From: an uncultured Clostridia bacterium
Lineage (GTDB): Bacteria > Bacillota_A > Clostridia > TANB77 > CAG-508
Direction: 5' to 3'
Assembly: GCA_947624715.1 (NCBI GenBank)
Contig: CANQLO010000003.1
Coordinates: forward strand, 1 to 64,000
Length of the DNA: 64,000 bases
Made by a program: the position numbers and the translations under genes
Shown: positions 40,146 to 49,828 of the stretch, piece by piece
How the letters are laid out: every line of letters starts with the position of its first letter
Numbering within the stretch: position 1 is the first letter of the stretch
The notes under the pieces: model-generated
Databases searched by the model: none
What the model saw: only the letters and a program-made list of their open reading frames with translations
What the model was told of the DNA's origin: nothing

Positions 40146-40409
40146 ATGACTTCAATGGAATTAGTTGGACTTAATACAAAATGGTATAGATATCAAAATA
40201 ATCTAACTCAAGAACAATATGCCAACAAAACAAAATTTAAGATGGCATATATAAGTGTTATTGAAACTGGAAATGCTAATTTAACTTGTAAAAATATAGA
40301 TTTTGTTGCAAAATCTTTCAATATAAAACCAGAATTATTATTTAATGAAAAAACTGCTAAACTTGCTCAAAAGTTACCTACTAGAGTTGATATGTATAAA
40401 AGGAAATAA
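40146..40409 (+). CDS. XRE-family helix-turn-helix regulator
   Basis: 87 residues with an HTH_3 fold: LNTKWYRYQNNLTQEQYANKTKFKMAYISVIETGNANLTCKNIDFVAK. It probably controls genes of the element. GGGAGG lies upstream of the ATG. It is convergent with the relaxase gene, with a shared hairpin (AAAAGGAAATAAA arms, 40397-40434) between. Confidence 0.82.
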   Translation: MTSMELVGLNTKWYRYQNNLTQEQYANKTKFKMAYISVIETGNANLTCKNIDFVAKSFNIKPELLFNEKTAKLAQKLPTRVDMYKRK

Positions 40410-40434
40410 ACCATTTTAAATTTATTTCCTTTTA
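40397..40434. terminator. Bidirectional terminator between XRE and relaxase genes
   Basis: AAAAGGAAATAAA and TTTATTTCCTTTT arms around CCATTTTAAA, followed by a T-rich stretch. Confidence 0.7.
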
Positions 40435-40446
40435 TTTTAGTTCAAA

Positions 40447-41625
40447 TTATCTTTCTAAGTCCCATTCTTTCTCTTTTTCTTCATGTCTTATTTGTTTTTC
40501 TGCATCTAATAATGCATGATTTTCTTTTTCAAAATCTCTAATTAAATTATCTTCTGCACCCATATCAAATTTTTTACAAATCCATTTTATAAACTTTTCA
40601 ATAGTTTCCTTAAATTTATCTATTACTTTATACAAATAGTTATTTTCCTTTTCTAATTTGTGAATTTTGTTTTTATATTCCCATTCTAAATCAAATGTTT
40701 TATTTCCAAAATCCTTTTCTAATTGTTTAACTTTATTGTGTAAATTCTCATTATCCGCAAGTATTGAATTTTTTTCTTTTTCATATTTTTCAGCTTTATT
40801 TACTAAATTTACTTGCTTTGATAGTTCCTTGTGTAAAATAATATTTTCTTGATATAATTTATTAATTAGAGTATCTTTAGGTTTTATAATCTCTTTTTCT
40901 ACCTTTTCTCTATTTAATTTTATTATTTTAATATCGTTAATATCAGGTACATCTGGCAATTCAAGTTTAATACTATCTAATACTTTTTTCGTGTTTTCAA
41001 AATTAGTAATTTTCTTCAAATCTTCTATTTTTTCGTGTTTTGTACCTGTTTCTTCTATTGGCAAACCTCTTTCTAAATTAAATCCCTTTGAAGTAATATC
41101 ATCATAAAAAGTATTTTGCAATTTTCTATAACTATCTCTACCTTTCCAAAAATCTCTACTACATACCTTATCAATTTCATTTCCATCTTTATCTTTTGTA
41201 TGAACTACTGGAATAAATACTAAATGCATGTGTGGTGTTCCTTCATCTAAATGAACAACTGCCGATATTATATTCTTTTCTCCTAAATTTTTGTAATTAC
41301 ATACAAATTTATAACTTTCTTCAAAATATCTTTTTGTTTCTTTTTCTCCAATACTATCAAAGAACTCCTTATCTGATGTAAAAATCATTTCACAGATTAT
41401 AATACTATTGCTTTTTATATGACCTTGCAAATTATTTTCTTTTCTTAATTTATCAAATTCTTTTATATAACTTAATTCATTTTTCTTTAAATAATAATTC
41501 AAATATGTTCTTTCTGGATCAATATCTTTATTTGTATGTCCTTTTGTTTTTCTTTCATTATGAACATACCTTCCTTTGGCTTCATTTCTTGTTAATTTTT
41601 CATTTCTTACTATCGCATAACTCAT
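40447..41625 (-). CDS. mobV: MobV-family (Mob/Pre) relaxase
   Basis: 392 residues. The N-terminal domain carries the MobV motifs, including HLDEGTPHMHLVFIPV near residue 145 (the metal-binding HxDE...PHxH) and an N-terminal SYAIVRNEKLTR segment. The C-terminal half is coiled coil. It nicks the element's oriT so a helper conjugation system can transfer it. The gene lies directly downstream of a region of stacked hairpins (41660-41850) that likely holds the oriT. Confidence 0.9.
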   Translation of the reverse strand: MSYAIVRNEKLTRNEAKGRYVHNERKTKGHTNKDIDPERTYLNYYLKKNELSYIKEFDKLRKENNLQGHIKSNSIIICEMIFTSDKEFFDSIGEKETKRYFEESYKFVCNYKNLGEKNIISAVVHLDEGTPHMHLVFIPVVHTKDKDGNEIDKVCSRDFWKGRDSYRKLQNTFYDDITSKGFNLERGLPIEETGTKHEKIEDLKKITNFENTKKVLDSIKLELPDVPDINDIKIIKLNREKVEKEIIKPKDTLINKLYQENIILHKELSKQVNLVNKAEKYEKEKNSILADNENLHNKVKQLEKDFGNKTFDLEWEYKNKIHKLEKENNYLYKVIDKFKETIEKFIKWICKKFDMGAEDNLIRDFEKENHALLDAEKQIRHEEKEKEWDLER

Positions 41626-41659
41626 AATCTCATTTTCCTCCTTCTTTGCTTAAGATATT

Positions 41660-41850
41660 CTTTGAATGTCTAACATACTAGACAAACAAGTTTGTTCGTA
41701 TGGCAGGGCTTATGCCCCACACCCCATTTCATAAAAAATACTTTTTCGTATTTTTTATGTTTTAGCCTAAATTTGCTTTATTGCAATTTTAGGCTAAAAA
41801 AATCAGTTACCTAAGTAGTATTTCTACTTCAGCAACTGATTTTATATATG
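41660..41850. other. Candidate oriT / stacked hairpin region upstream of the relaxase
   Basis: In order: ACAAAC/GTTTGT inverted repeat (41673-41686) followed by GGCAGGGCTTATGCCCC; a CATAAAAAATAC palindrome (41729-41758); a TTTAGCCTAAAATTG palindrome (41760-41798); and a CAGTTACC...GCAACTG hairpin (41805-41842). Such structure next to a MobV relaxase fits oriT or a replication origin; the nick site is not determined. Confidence 0.5.
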
Positions 41851-41948
41851 CAAATGTCTGTATTTATAAAAAGGCTCTTGTATTTGCATATAATTTAGTA
41901 AAGTCAAAGTCTGTATAATCTCGCTGTTCAAAGTTAGCTATATTATTT

Positions 41949-42164
41949 TTATTGCTTTTTCTTCAAAGAACTTATTATCTTTGAAACTCTATCGGAGGTT
42001 ACATTCACAATACTTGCTATATATTTATTGCTTGCAAAGCAACTTCCTGTTCCATCACTTAAATATAAAATTATTGATAATATTAATTTTTCTTTATCTG
42101 ATAATTGTTCATCTAATAAAATTTCTACTGGTATCCATAAACCTTTTAATTTTTGTTTGTTCAT
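41949..42164 (-). CDS. Small helix-turn-helix protein, replication-initiator-like N-terminus
   Basis: 71 residues: LKGLWIPVEILLDEQLSDKEKLILSIILYLSDGTGSCFASNKYIASIVNVTSDRVSKIISSLKKK. This is the winged-helix domain found at the N-terminus of plasmid and element replication or regulatory proteins. It ends early compared with such proteins, so it may be a truncated derivative. AGGAGG precedes the ATG. Confidence 0.65.
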   Translation of the reverse strand: MNKQKLKGLWIPVEILLDEQLSDKEKLILSIILYLSDGTGSCFASNKYIASIVNVTSDRVSKIISSLKKKQ

Positions 42165-42249
42165 ATAATCCTCCTTTCATTGAATTTTGCATAAAAAAAG
42201 AAGGTACAACTTTATTAATTGACCTTCTCACTATACTTATTATTTGTAG

Positions 42250-42822
42250 TTAATTTAATCTAATATAATTTGATATAAAAAAATATTTAAATTCATACCA
42301 ATATATTTTCATTTTTTTCTTAAGATCTAAATCATTTATTTTAATCTTTAGCAAATCCATTACAGATGTTTTCTCTCCTGTAAAATCATATTTCATATTA
42401 CAAATAATTTTGCCCACTAAAAACATTTGCTTCATTACTGCTGGATTTTCCTTGTTTTTAAAAATTTCTTGCATATAATTTCCTATATATTTTAATGTTA
42501 ATTTAGAAGAATACATATAACTATCTTTTTGAATTAGTTGAATTGCCATTGTATCTGTAATTTCAGCAGGTTTAACTAAATTATTATCTTCCATAATTCT
42601 TTTTGTGTTATTCTTTTTATACTTGCTTATCGTACTATTATAATCACAAAATAATATTGAACACCAAACATTTAATATTTCTTGTTGTATTTTAATACCT
42701 TCTTGCTTAAAAAATACTGTTGTTTGCTTTTTTCTTTCATTAGAATTTGTTAAAAATGCTGTAATAAATGCAACTACTATTGTAACTAAAATTTGAATAA
42801 TTGTTACTATATTTGAATCCAT
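42250..42822 (-). CDS. Membrane-anchored hypothetical protein at the element's right end
   Basis: 190 residues from the ATG with GGAG upstream. One N-terminal helix (IVTIIQILVTIVVAFITAFLT), then a cytoplasmic helical region without known motifs. Single-helix proteins of this shape occur near mobile-element ends; the function is unknown. Confidence 0.6.
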   Translation of the reverse strand: MDSNIVTIIQILVTIVVAFITAFLTNSNERKKQTTVFFKQEGIKIQQEILNVWCSILFCDYNSTISKYKKNNTKRIMEDNNLVKPAEITDTMAIQLIQKDSYMYSSKLTLKYIGNYMQEIFKNKENPAVMKQMFLVGKIICNMKYDFTGEKTSVMDLLKIKINDLDLKKKMKIYWYEFKYFFISNYIRLN

Positions 42823-42902
42823 ATTTTTTCTCCTACTCTCCATTTTTTACCATTTTAGCATAAAATTTAGAATTTAACAAATTATTTAAAAACTTTTTAA
42901 TT

Positions 42903-42971
42903 TCATTTAATACTCTTAATCCACTCATTTATCTTAAACTTGTCCGATGTATCAATCAAATATCGCAATCC
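42903..42971 (-). other. Alternative recombinase C-terminus, in frame only in the excised circle
   Basis: When the element's ends are joined at CAGG, the recombinase frame continues through these 22 codons (GLRYLIDTSDKFKINEWIKSIK region, first residues GLRYLIDTSD) to TGA. In the integrated state they are separated from the recombinase by the whole element. Confidence 0.6.
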
Positions 42972-43312
42972 CCTGGATACGAAAACGTTGCATTTTTAAA
43001 TCTGGCAAGTATTGCACCCGCAAGAACTACAGATGATCTCATTTGTCTCATCAAATCATCTGGAATTTCATGCTTATCCATTTTACTTGAATCTATAACT
43101 ATTTTACCATTTTTTTTATCTACTTTGCAACCTAAAATACCTAATATTTTTAAAGTTATTTGCGTATCATGAATATTAGGTACATTATATAATTTACTAA
43201 TACCGCCATTTAAAATGCTCGCAGCTATTATAGGAAGTGATGCATTCTTAGATCCTGATACATTTAAACTACCTTCTAGTGTTTTTCCACCTTCTATTAT
43301 GTAACTTGACAT
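42956..43312 (-). CDS. murA: MurA, N-terminal fragment ending at the element
   Basis: From the ATG with AAAGGA eight bases upstream the fragment reads MSSYIIEGGKTLEGSLNVSG and on through SGSKNASLPIIAASIL and MRQMRSSVVLAGAILARF to TFSYPG, then element-derived DCDI and a stop. It holds the lysine in GSKNA but breaks immediately before the catalytic cysteine (residue 116 of the rejoined protein, Cys115 in E. coli numbering). The remaining half is at 30692-31612. This allele cannot make active MurA unless the element excises. Confidence 0.92.
   Translation of the reverse strand: MSSYIIEGGKTLEGSLNVSGSKNASLPIIAASILNGGISKLYNVPNIHDTQITLKILGILGCKVDKKNGKIVIDSSKMDKHEIPDDLMRQMRSSVVLAGAILARFKNATFSYPGDCDI
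42959..42976 (-). other. Attachment-site junction (murA N-terminal end)
   Basis: The minus strand reads CCAGGGGATTGCGATATT. It matches 31596-31613 at CAGG, TG and GATATT. Only a crossover at CAGG regenerates the conserved PGGC in murA; one at GATATT would leave PGDC. Confidence 0.75.
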
Positions 43313-43625
43313 TTTTCTCATCCTTTCTCGTATATATGTTTTTGCTATATTTTATGAAAGGTTTACAAAAATGGTTACAACTGTATAAACATTATTTTGT
43401 CTTTTTTGTAGTTATCAGAAAAATTGAACTTGTTTCTTTTTCTTTTAATATGTTAACTATTATTTATATACTTTTATAAAATAATTAAATAGCACTTGTT
43501 TTCTTATGTAAATTGATATATAATAGTTATTGTAAGACTTTATCCCTTGTCTATTACAAATAGTAAGGGAACCTCCCTTATTATTTGATTTATATAAATT
43601 GAATTTTAAGGAAGGAGGGTACCCT

Positions 43626-43769
43626 ATGTCTTGTAATAATTGTAAGAAGTCTCCAGACTGTTTACGGGAAATCTGTTGTGGAATCTGTCCTGAATTTTTA
43701 GATTGCCCTTTCAAGTGTCCTTCTTGTAAGCCAAATAAAATTCAGGAACAGGAAGATCAAGAAGATTAA
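43626..43769 (+). CDS. Small cysteine-rich protein (contains an in-frame CGG)
   Basis: 47 residues with ten cysteines (MSCNNCKKSPDCLREICCGI, then CPEFLDCPFKCPSC), good GGAGG upstream and a strong terminator after. Codon 14 is CGG (43665-43667). Reading it as Arg keeps the cysteine pattern, whereas a +1 skip would end after 23 residues. It is therefore one of two exceptions to the CGG-skip pattern. 43313-43625, between the divergent murA and this gene, is AT-rich promoter DNA with no other gene seen. Confidence 0.55.
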   Translation: MSCNNCKKSPDCLREICCGICPEFLDCPFKCPSCKPNKIQEQEDQED

Positions 43770-45203
<1,434 letters not shown>

Positions 45204-45230
45204 ATTGTAGTTTGTAAATTTCTTTTTGAT

Positions 45231-45340
45231 GATTGAGAGCGTGTGGACGTGAGGAAAAAATTTATTTCGCAGAAATGGGATTTTTTCCTCCGTCCTAGCG
45301 ACTTTGAAAAAGAAATAAACCGCTCCTAATGGTTAATTTA
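45231..45340. repeat. About 110-bp interspersed repeat, copy 1
   Basis: Starts ATTGAGAGCGTGTGGACG, contains GAGGAAAAAATTT and an inverted AAATGGGATTTTTTCCTC, and ends CTAATGGTTAATTTA. It is nearly identical to 60961-61073. The surrounding 45204-45645 holds further repeat pieces (near 45480) and a small hairpin AGACCTAGGTAGGTCTTTTTTT (45558-45579), but no gene. Confidence 0.75.
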
Positions 45341-45645
45341 TATTTTAACTCGTTCATCCCAACCACGCAGACACTGTAAAATATAAGATTGCTGGCGCTA
45401 ATCTTCTATTTAATAGTATCTAGCTAGTCGGTCCCCACACAAGCTCACTTCGTAAAATATAAATTAACCATTTCGCGCTTCTCTATTAGTAGAAGTCGGC
45501 CTCTACACAAAATTCAAAATTCTAAATGCCAAACACAATCACACAAACTATAATTTAGACCTAGGTAGGTCTTTTTTTGTAACCTTTTTTATTTATTTGA
45601 ATATGATATTATATTAATACATATATTTTATTAGGAGGGATTATT

Positions 45646-45801
45646 TTGAATAATACTAATAATTTTGATATGGCAAAAATGATGGCTATGCTTTCTAAAA
45701 TGGATAAGAAGGATTTGGAAGCTGGTATTGCAAAAGCTAACCAAATTTTACAAACTAAAAGTAAAGAGGAAATTTTAAAAGAAATAAATAAAAATAAATA
45801 A
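45646..45801 (+). CDS. Small conserved helical protein
   Basis: 51 residues from TTG with AGGAGG upstream: MNNTNNFDMAKMMAMLSKMD, then KKDLEAGIAKANQILQTKSK. Amphipathic and Met-rich. It is the first gene of a three-gene operon; its final AAATAAGGAG supplies the next gene's ribosome site. I know of no function. Confidence 0.7.
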   Translation: MNNTNNFDMAKMMAMLSKMDKKDLEAGIAKANQILQTKSKEEILKEINKNK

Positions 45802-45815
45802 GGAGATTGATAGTT

Positions 45816-46247
45816 TTGAATAATGATGATATGTCAGATGTATTTGAAAAACTAAATAACATTGCTGGTAATAATAATATTTCTCCTGATATGGTTAATA
45901 ATTTGCTTAATATGTTTAATAATTCTTCTAACTCTAATAATTATAATACAAGCAATTCTAATAATTACAATTCTGAAAATAACAATTTCAATAATACATC
46001 TACATCTTCTAATTCTCAAGATAGTACTTTTAATAATAATGGCATAGATTTTGAAACTATTATGAAAATGAAATCAATTATTGATAAAATGAATGTAAAA
46101 GATGATCCACGCTCTAATTTATTGCAATCTTTAAAGCCTTATTTAAATGAAAATAGAAAATCAAAAGTTGATCAATATATCCAACTTATGAATATGAGTA
46201 AAGTATTAGAGGTTTTTCCCTTTATGGGTGGTGAAAAGAAAAAATGA
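45816..46247 (+). CDS. Asn/Ser-rich protein with a conserved C-terminal helical region
   Basis: 143 residues from TTG with GGAG upstream. Residues about 35-75 are a low-complexity Asn/Ser/Thr region. The C-terminus (FETIMKMKSIIDKMNVKDDP, then NLLQSLKPYLNENRKSKVDQ) resembles the hydrophobic helix pair of small clostridial proteins described as stage VI-like or unknown. The operon placement suggests a role shared with its two small neighbours. Confidence 0.65.
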   Translation: MNNDDMSDVFEKLNNIAGNNNISPDMVNNLLNMFNNSSNSNNYNTSNSNNYNSENNNFNNTSTSSNSQDSTFNNNGIDFETIMKMKSIIDKMNVKDDPRSNLLQSLKPYLNENRKSKVDQYIQLMNMSKVLEVFPFMGGEKKK

Positions 46248-46423
46248 TAGATAATGATTATTATACATTACCATTTGGAAATAAAGATGATTGTTTTGAA
46301 ATTTTTGGAATTAAACTTCATTTTGATGATATTCTTTTAATATGTCTTTTATTTTTTTTATATAATGAAGGTGTAAATGATCAGCTTTTATTCATTTCTT
46401 TAATTTTACTTTTATTGTCTTAA
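46244..46423 (+). CDS. Small membrane protein
   Basis: 59 residues, ATG overlapping the previous gene's stop (ATGA). Polar start (DNDYYTLPFGNKDDCFEIFG) and two hydrophobic stretches (DDILLICLLFFLY and LLFISLILLLLS). Function unknown; probably co-translated with the upstream gene. Confidence 0.65.
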   Translation: MIDNDYYTLPFGNKDDCFEIFGIKLHFDDILLICLLFFLYNEGVNDQLLFISLILLLLS

Positions 46424-46427
46424 GACC

Positions 46428-46457
46428 AAAAAAAGTGGCTATTGACCACTTTTTCTA
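46428..46457. terminator. Bidirectional terminator
   Basis: AAAAAAAGTGG and CCACTTTTT arms lie between the convergent small-protein operon and the M23 peptidase gene. Confidence 0.75.
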
Positions 46458-46472
46458 AAAATTGTTCTTAAC

Positions 46473-47477
46473 TTAATTATATAAATATAATTGTGGATTT
46501 TGTGCGGTACCATTTACTCTTATTTCTAAATGTAAATGTGGACCTGTTGAATTTCCTGTTGAACCAACCGCTGCAATTGCTTCTCCTCTTGAAACTGTTT
46601 GACCTACTGTTACATATAATTTACTGCAATGTCCATATACTGTTACAACCCCATTACCATGTGATATTTTTACACAGTTTCCTAATCCATAACTATCCCA
46701 TCCTGAAAATGTAACTGTTCCTCCTGCTGCTGCTGCAATAGTTGTACCTGATGATGTTGCTATATCTAACCCTTTATGATTTCCACTTGATCTTGTTCCA
46801 AATCTTGATGTAATTATCCCCGAAACAGGTTTTATTAATCCTATTCCAACTACTTGCGATGATGGAGTTGCTGAAGATATAATTCTTTGGCCATTATATG
46901 TTGAATATGCACTAGCAACAACAGTTTTTGGTTTTACATATAATGATGTAATTATAGTATCTTGATTTGAAAATTCTTTAAGTTCTGTTGAGTGAACTTG
47001 TATATATGCTATATCATTAATGTTTGTACTTTTCTTTTCTTTTAATTTATTAATTACTTCTTCTGCTTCTTCCTTTGTTGAAACATAATACTTTTCTTCT
47101 GATTTTTGAGTTATTGCATAATATTCATAATATGTTGTTCCTGAATTTTTTACTAATTCGAATATTTCATCATCATTTGTATTGTTCTCTTTTTTTAGTA
47201 AGCATAATGAGTATTCTGGTAAACTTTGTATATCTATAAATGCTATATTGTTTTCATTTTGATTTTCAATGTATTCATTTATTCTCTTTTGTAGTTTACT
47301 TTTATTATTTGTATATCCTATAAACTCTCCATTTAATGTAACACTATACATAGGTTTATATACTAATGTTATTATTCCGATTATAATAAATATTGCTATT
47401 ATAAGTAAAAATGTAAATTTTAAGGAACTTCTTATATGCACAAACAAATTTTTAATATTTCTTAAAATTTTAAACAC
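46473..47477 (-). CDS. M23-family peptidoglycan endopeptidase (LytM type)
   Basis: 334 residues: an N-terminal membrane helix (FTFLLIIAIFIIIGIITLVY), a G5-free linker domain, then a complete M23 domain. Zinc ligands are visible in NHKGLDIA, and HGNGVVTVYGHC and GPHLHLEIRVNG complete the site. It is membrane-bound and acts on the wall. The overall layout (signal-anchor plus active LytM) resembles sporulation and division cell-wall hydrolases; the exact role is open. Confidence 0.88.
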   Translation of the reverse strand: MFKILRNIKNLFVHIRSSLKFTFLLIIAIFIIIGIITLVYKPMYSVTLNGEFIGYTNNKSKLQKRINEYIENQNENNIAFIDIQSLPEYSLCLLKKENNTNDDEIFELVKNSGTTYYEYYAITQKSEEKYYVSTKEEAEEVINKLKEKKSTNINDIAYIQVHSTELKEFSNQDTIITSLYVKPKTVVASAYSTYNGQRIISSATPSSQVVGIGLIKPVSGIITSRFGTRSSGNHKGLDIATSSGTTIAAAAGGTVTFSGWDSYGLGNCVKISHGNGVVTVYGHCSKLYVTVGQTVSRGEAIAAVGSTGNSTGPHLHLEIRVNGTAQNPQLYLYN

Positions 47478-47764
47478 TCCTATCTATTTAGAAATTTTAC
47501 TTTTATATTTTACCTTATTATGGTTTTTTTGGCAATTTTAATTAACTCTTATTTGCAAGTTTTATATTACGGATACTAGCATTTGCTCTTTTTTTCTTTA
47601 CTTTGCTCTTAAATACTCCTTATTTTATAAATTCACGCATCTATGTTTTCCGTAAGTAAATTGCGTACAATCATACGTCCTTGCTTTACACATTTTTGTT
47701 ACTATTAAACTATAATAAAAATTAGAGGAGAATACCATATTTTCTAACCTCTAATTCCTAATTT

Positions 47765-48011
47765 CTAATTATTAATCTCATTTTTTACTTTATCTATTTC
47801 TGTCTGTGAAGCTTGTGAGGCCGGTGTATAATATCCCTTAGCTTGTGCTACTTTAAAAAGTTCATACTGAAATGACTCACTATTATCTCTTATTTGTTGT
47901 ATAGCCTGTCTAAGCCCGCATATTCTCTGTTTCTGTAATAACATCTTGATATGTTGAAAGCTTAGATTTAACATTTTCTAAAATATCATTAACCATATAT
48001 TTTTCTTCCAT
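47765..48011 (-). CDS. CotF-type spore coat protein, one +1 frameshift at CGG
   Basis: The ATG at 48011 after GGAGGG opens MEEKYMVNDILENVKSKLST. In-frame ATG CGG G (plus 47916-47918) breaks the frame, and skipping the C gives TENMGLRQAIQQIRDNSESF and the rest of the CotF domain (YELFKVAQAKGYYTPA). The restored length is 81 residues. It pairs with the small coat-associated gene just upstream. 47478-47764 is AT-rich with no gene seen. Confidence 0.83.
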
Positions 48012-48040
48012 TTTACCCTCCATTCTAGTATTTGTTATTT

Positions 48041-48226
48041 TTAATTTAAGAATGTTAATAATTTTTGTTTTGTATTTAATGAATCCTGTGCTGCTTTTGT
48101 AAACATTTGCTTTATTTGCGGATCCACACATTGTGATGCATATGTGTTTAATTTTTGATATGTTGTATCTTGTGTTCCAATTAGATGTCTTAAATTTTGT
48201 AGTTCTACTTGACTAAGTTCTGCCAC
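48041..48226 (-). CDS. Small coat-associated protein upstream of CotF gene
   Basis: 61 residues, helical: AELSQVELQNLRHLIGTQDT, then TTYQKLNTYASQCVDPQIKQ. Short proteins like this precede CotF-like genes in clostridia and share its helical-pair pattern. Likely co-transcribed with it, in sporulating cells. AAGGATG lies upstream of the start. Confidence 0.7.
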   Translation of the reverse strand: MAELSQVELQNLRHLIGTQDTTYQKLNTYASQCVDPQIKQMFTKAAQDSLNTKQKLLTFLN

Positions 48227-48316
48227 TAAAAATCATCCTTTCATATTTTATAAAATTTAACACATATATTATCTGCTATTTTTTGAAAATTATACAATTT
48301 TTAAATTTAATATATT

Positions 48317-49429
48317 TTAATTATCGCGCTCAAATGTACCTGTAAGAAAATTACATAATTCGCCTGAATATACATAACTTTCGTCATTACTTCCAACCCC
48401 TTTAATGTTTTCTTTAACTTCATTAAGGATTCTACTAATTTCCTCATTATATTCATGTGATTCAAGAATCCCTCCAACACCATTCGAATCCCAGATTCCA
48501 ACAACCGTCCCAGAAATCGGATATTCCATATTAGACATATCCAAATCATGAGAATAATACCATCCCGAATCTCTGTACTCAGTCATGTTATTGAATACGT
48601 TTTCATAATCCCCTAAAGGATAGGCAAATTCTGGAATATCTTCATCTTCTTCCTTATAATCTAACCATACAAAATCAATGGCTGCGCACGGTGCATCAAT
48701 TTCATTCTTTCCCAATAAACCAATTTGCCACATTCCATTGTTTTCTTCATTTGTTATAAAAATAAATTGAACATCATCTTCTCCATATGAGTTAATTTCA
48801 TCATTTGGTTCTATTCCTGATAAATCCTTAAATGTTACATTTGTCCATTTATCACCTAAACGTATATCTGTAATATTATTATTTTCACCATTATATTCTT
48901 TTATTTCTGCTGTTTTTTTGTCTATTGTGTATGTCTTTCCTGTTTTATTGCTCTTATATTTTCCATCACTTTCTTTAGTAAATCCATCTGGTGTTTTCAT
49001 ATTGCTAAAATTGACTCCAGTATCTGGATCATATGCTACTATTGCTACTTCCATTAATTGTTCCTTTTCTATTTCTTCCTGTGTTTTACTCATTGCTATT
49101 TCCGCTTTTTTAAATAATCCTCCATTTAGTGCTACATTAATTGTTACTCCTACTAATATTAACATTACTATTATTGTAATTATTAATGCTATTAATGTAA
49201 TTCCTTTGAAGTCGGAATTTAGTGTTTGGATTTTGGAATTTGGATTTGAGTATGCCTCTGGAGTTTTTTTAGTATGTTCTCTGAAGAGTGGGCGGAAAGT
49301 CGCGTCCGCCCCTACGGAGTTTGTAATTATTTTTTTGTTAATATTTTCTCTTTTTGGGGCGCCCAAGGGTTCGACCCCTACAGTGTTTGCATTGATTTTG
49401 ATACATCTTTTTATTTTCTCTTTTAACAT
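48317..49429 (-). CDS. Type IV pilin-like secreted protein (copy 1)
   Basis: 370 residues. An unusually long leader of about 73 residues contains translated GC-rich repeats (SVGADATFRPLF). It ends in the prepilin cleavage region FKG|ITLIALIITIIVMLILV, followed by INVALNGGLFKKAE. The mature domain (WTNVTFKDLSG..., IDFVWLDYKEEDED) is not recognised. It is paralogous over its first part to the gene at 50029-51368, and the upstream DNA is duplicated too. Glu5 of classic pilins is replaced by Ala. Confidence 0.72.
   Translation of the reverse strand: MLKEKIKRCIKINANTVGVEPLGAPKRENINKKIITNSVGADATFRPLFREHTKKTPEAYSNPNSKIQTLNSDFKGITLIALIITIIVMLILVGVTINVALNGGLFKKAEIAMSKTQEEIEKEQLMEVAIVAYDPDTGVNFSNMKTPDGFTKESDGKYKSNKTGKTYTIDKKTAEIKEYNGENNNITDIRLGDKWTNVTFKDLSGIEPNDEINSYGEDDVQFIFITNEENNGMWQIGLLGKNEIDAPCAAIDFVWLDYKEEDEDIPEFAYPLGDYENVFNNMTEYRDSGWYYSHDLDMSNMEYPISGTVVGIWDSNGVGGILESHEYNEEISRILNEVKENIKGVGSNDESYVYSGELCNFLTGTFERDN
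49287..49385. repeat. GC-rich repeats inside the pilin-like leader
   Basis: GTGGGCGGAAAGTCGCGTCC-type and GGGTTCGACCCCTACA arms are translated as part of the N-terminal leader of copy 1. Confidence 0.65.
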
Positions 49430-49494
49430 GTGTTTTTTCTCTCCTTCTTTTGTTTATTTTCTATTTCTATGAAAGAATATTATCACATGTTATT

Positions 49495-49776
49495 TTATTT
49501 TTTAATGTTTTTTATGTTTATTTGTAAATATATATTTTGTTGTTTCTTCTTCGTTTATATTTTACATTTCTAATTTATATCTTTTTGCGGGCGGACACAA
49601 GGCCCGCCCCTACAGCATTTGCAGTTATTTTATTTTTTCGGGGTGTTTGTTTGAATTCTGTAGGAAGCTTGTCGATTTAATGAAATTTCTTAAATTTTCA
49701 TTAAAAAATTAAAAGCTAAAACAATTATTTTTTGACAAATGAGCATTCATTTTCAAAAAATAATATTTTAGCTTTA
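49495..49776. repeat. Duplicated leader region with long inverted repeat, copy 1
   Basis: Matches 51512-51780 over almost its full length. It includes a GCGGGCGGACACAAGGCCCGCC palindrome, a small hairpin (49676-49703) and a long imperfect inverted repeat with AAAGCTAAAACAATTATTTT and its complement (49713-49775). It lies upstream of pilin-like copy 1 and downstream of copy 2. Confidence 0.8.
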
Positions 49777-49828
49777 GTTTAACATAATAAAAATTTATAC
49801 ACTATTGTTGACAAACCCTATTTTTCCT

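Larger units (their letters stand above)
31611..42971. mobile_element. Integrative mobilizable element of about 11.36 kb inserted in murA
   Basis: The two halves of one murA gene flank this segment, which carries a large serine recombinase at one end and a MobV relaxase with oriT-like hairpins near the other. The cargo is a membrane nuclease, a DUF3006-like protein, a BRO-N protein, a DUF6076 protein, several small membrane proteins and an XRE regulator. A CAGG shared by both junctions is the likely crossover; removing the segment restores CCA GGA GGA TGT (PGGC) in frame. There is no conjugation apparatus, so it would need a helper. Confidence 0.9.

Noticed and set aside
43460..43714. Minus-strand ORF of 84 codons opposite the cysteine-rich ORF
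   Set aside because: It has no ribosome site and overlaps a better plus-strand ORF with a ribosome site and terminator.
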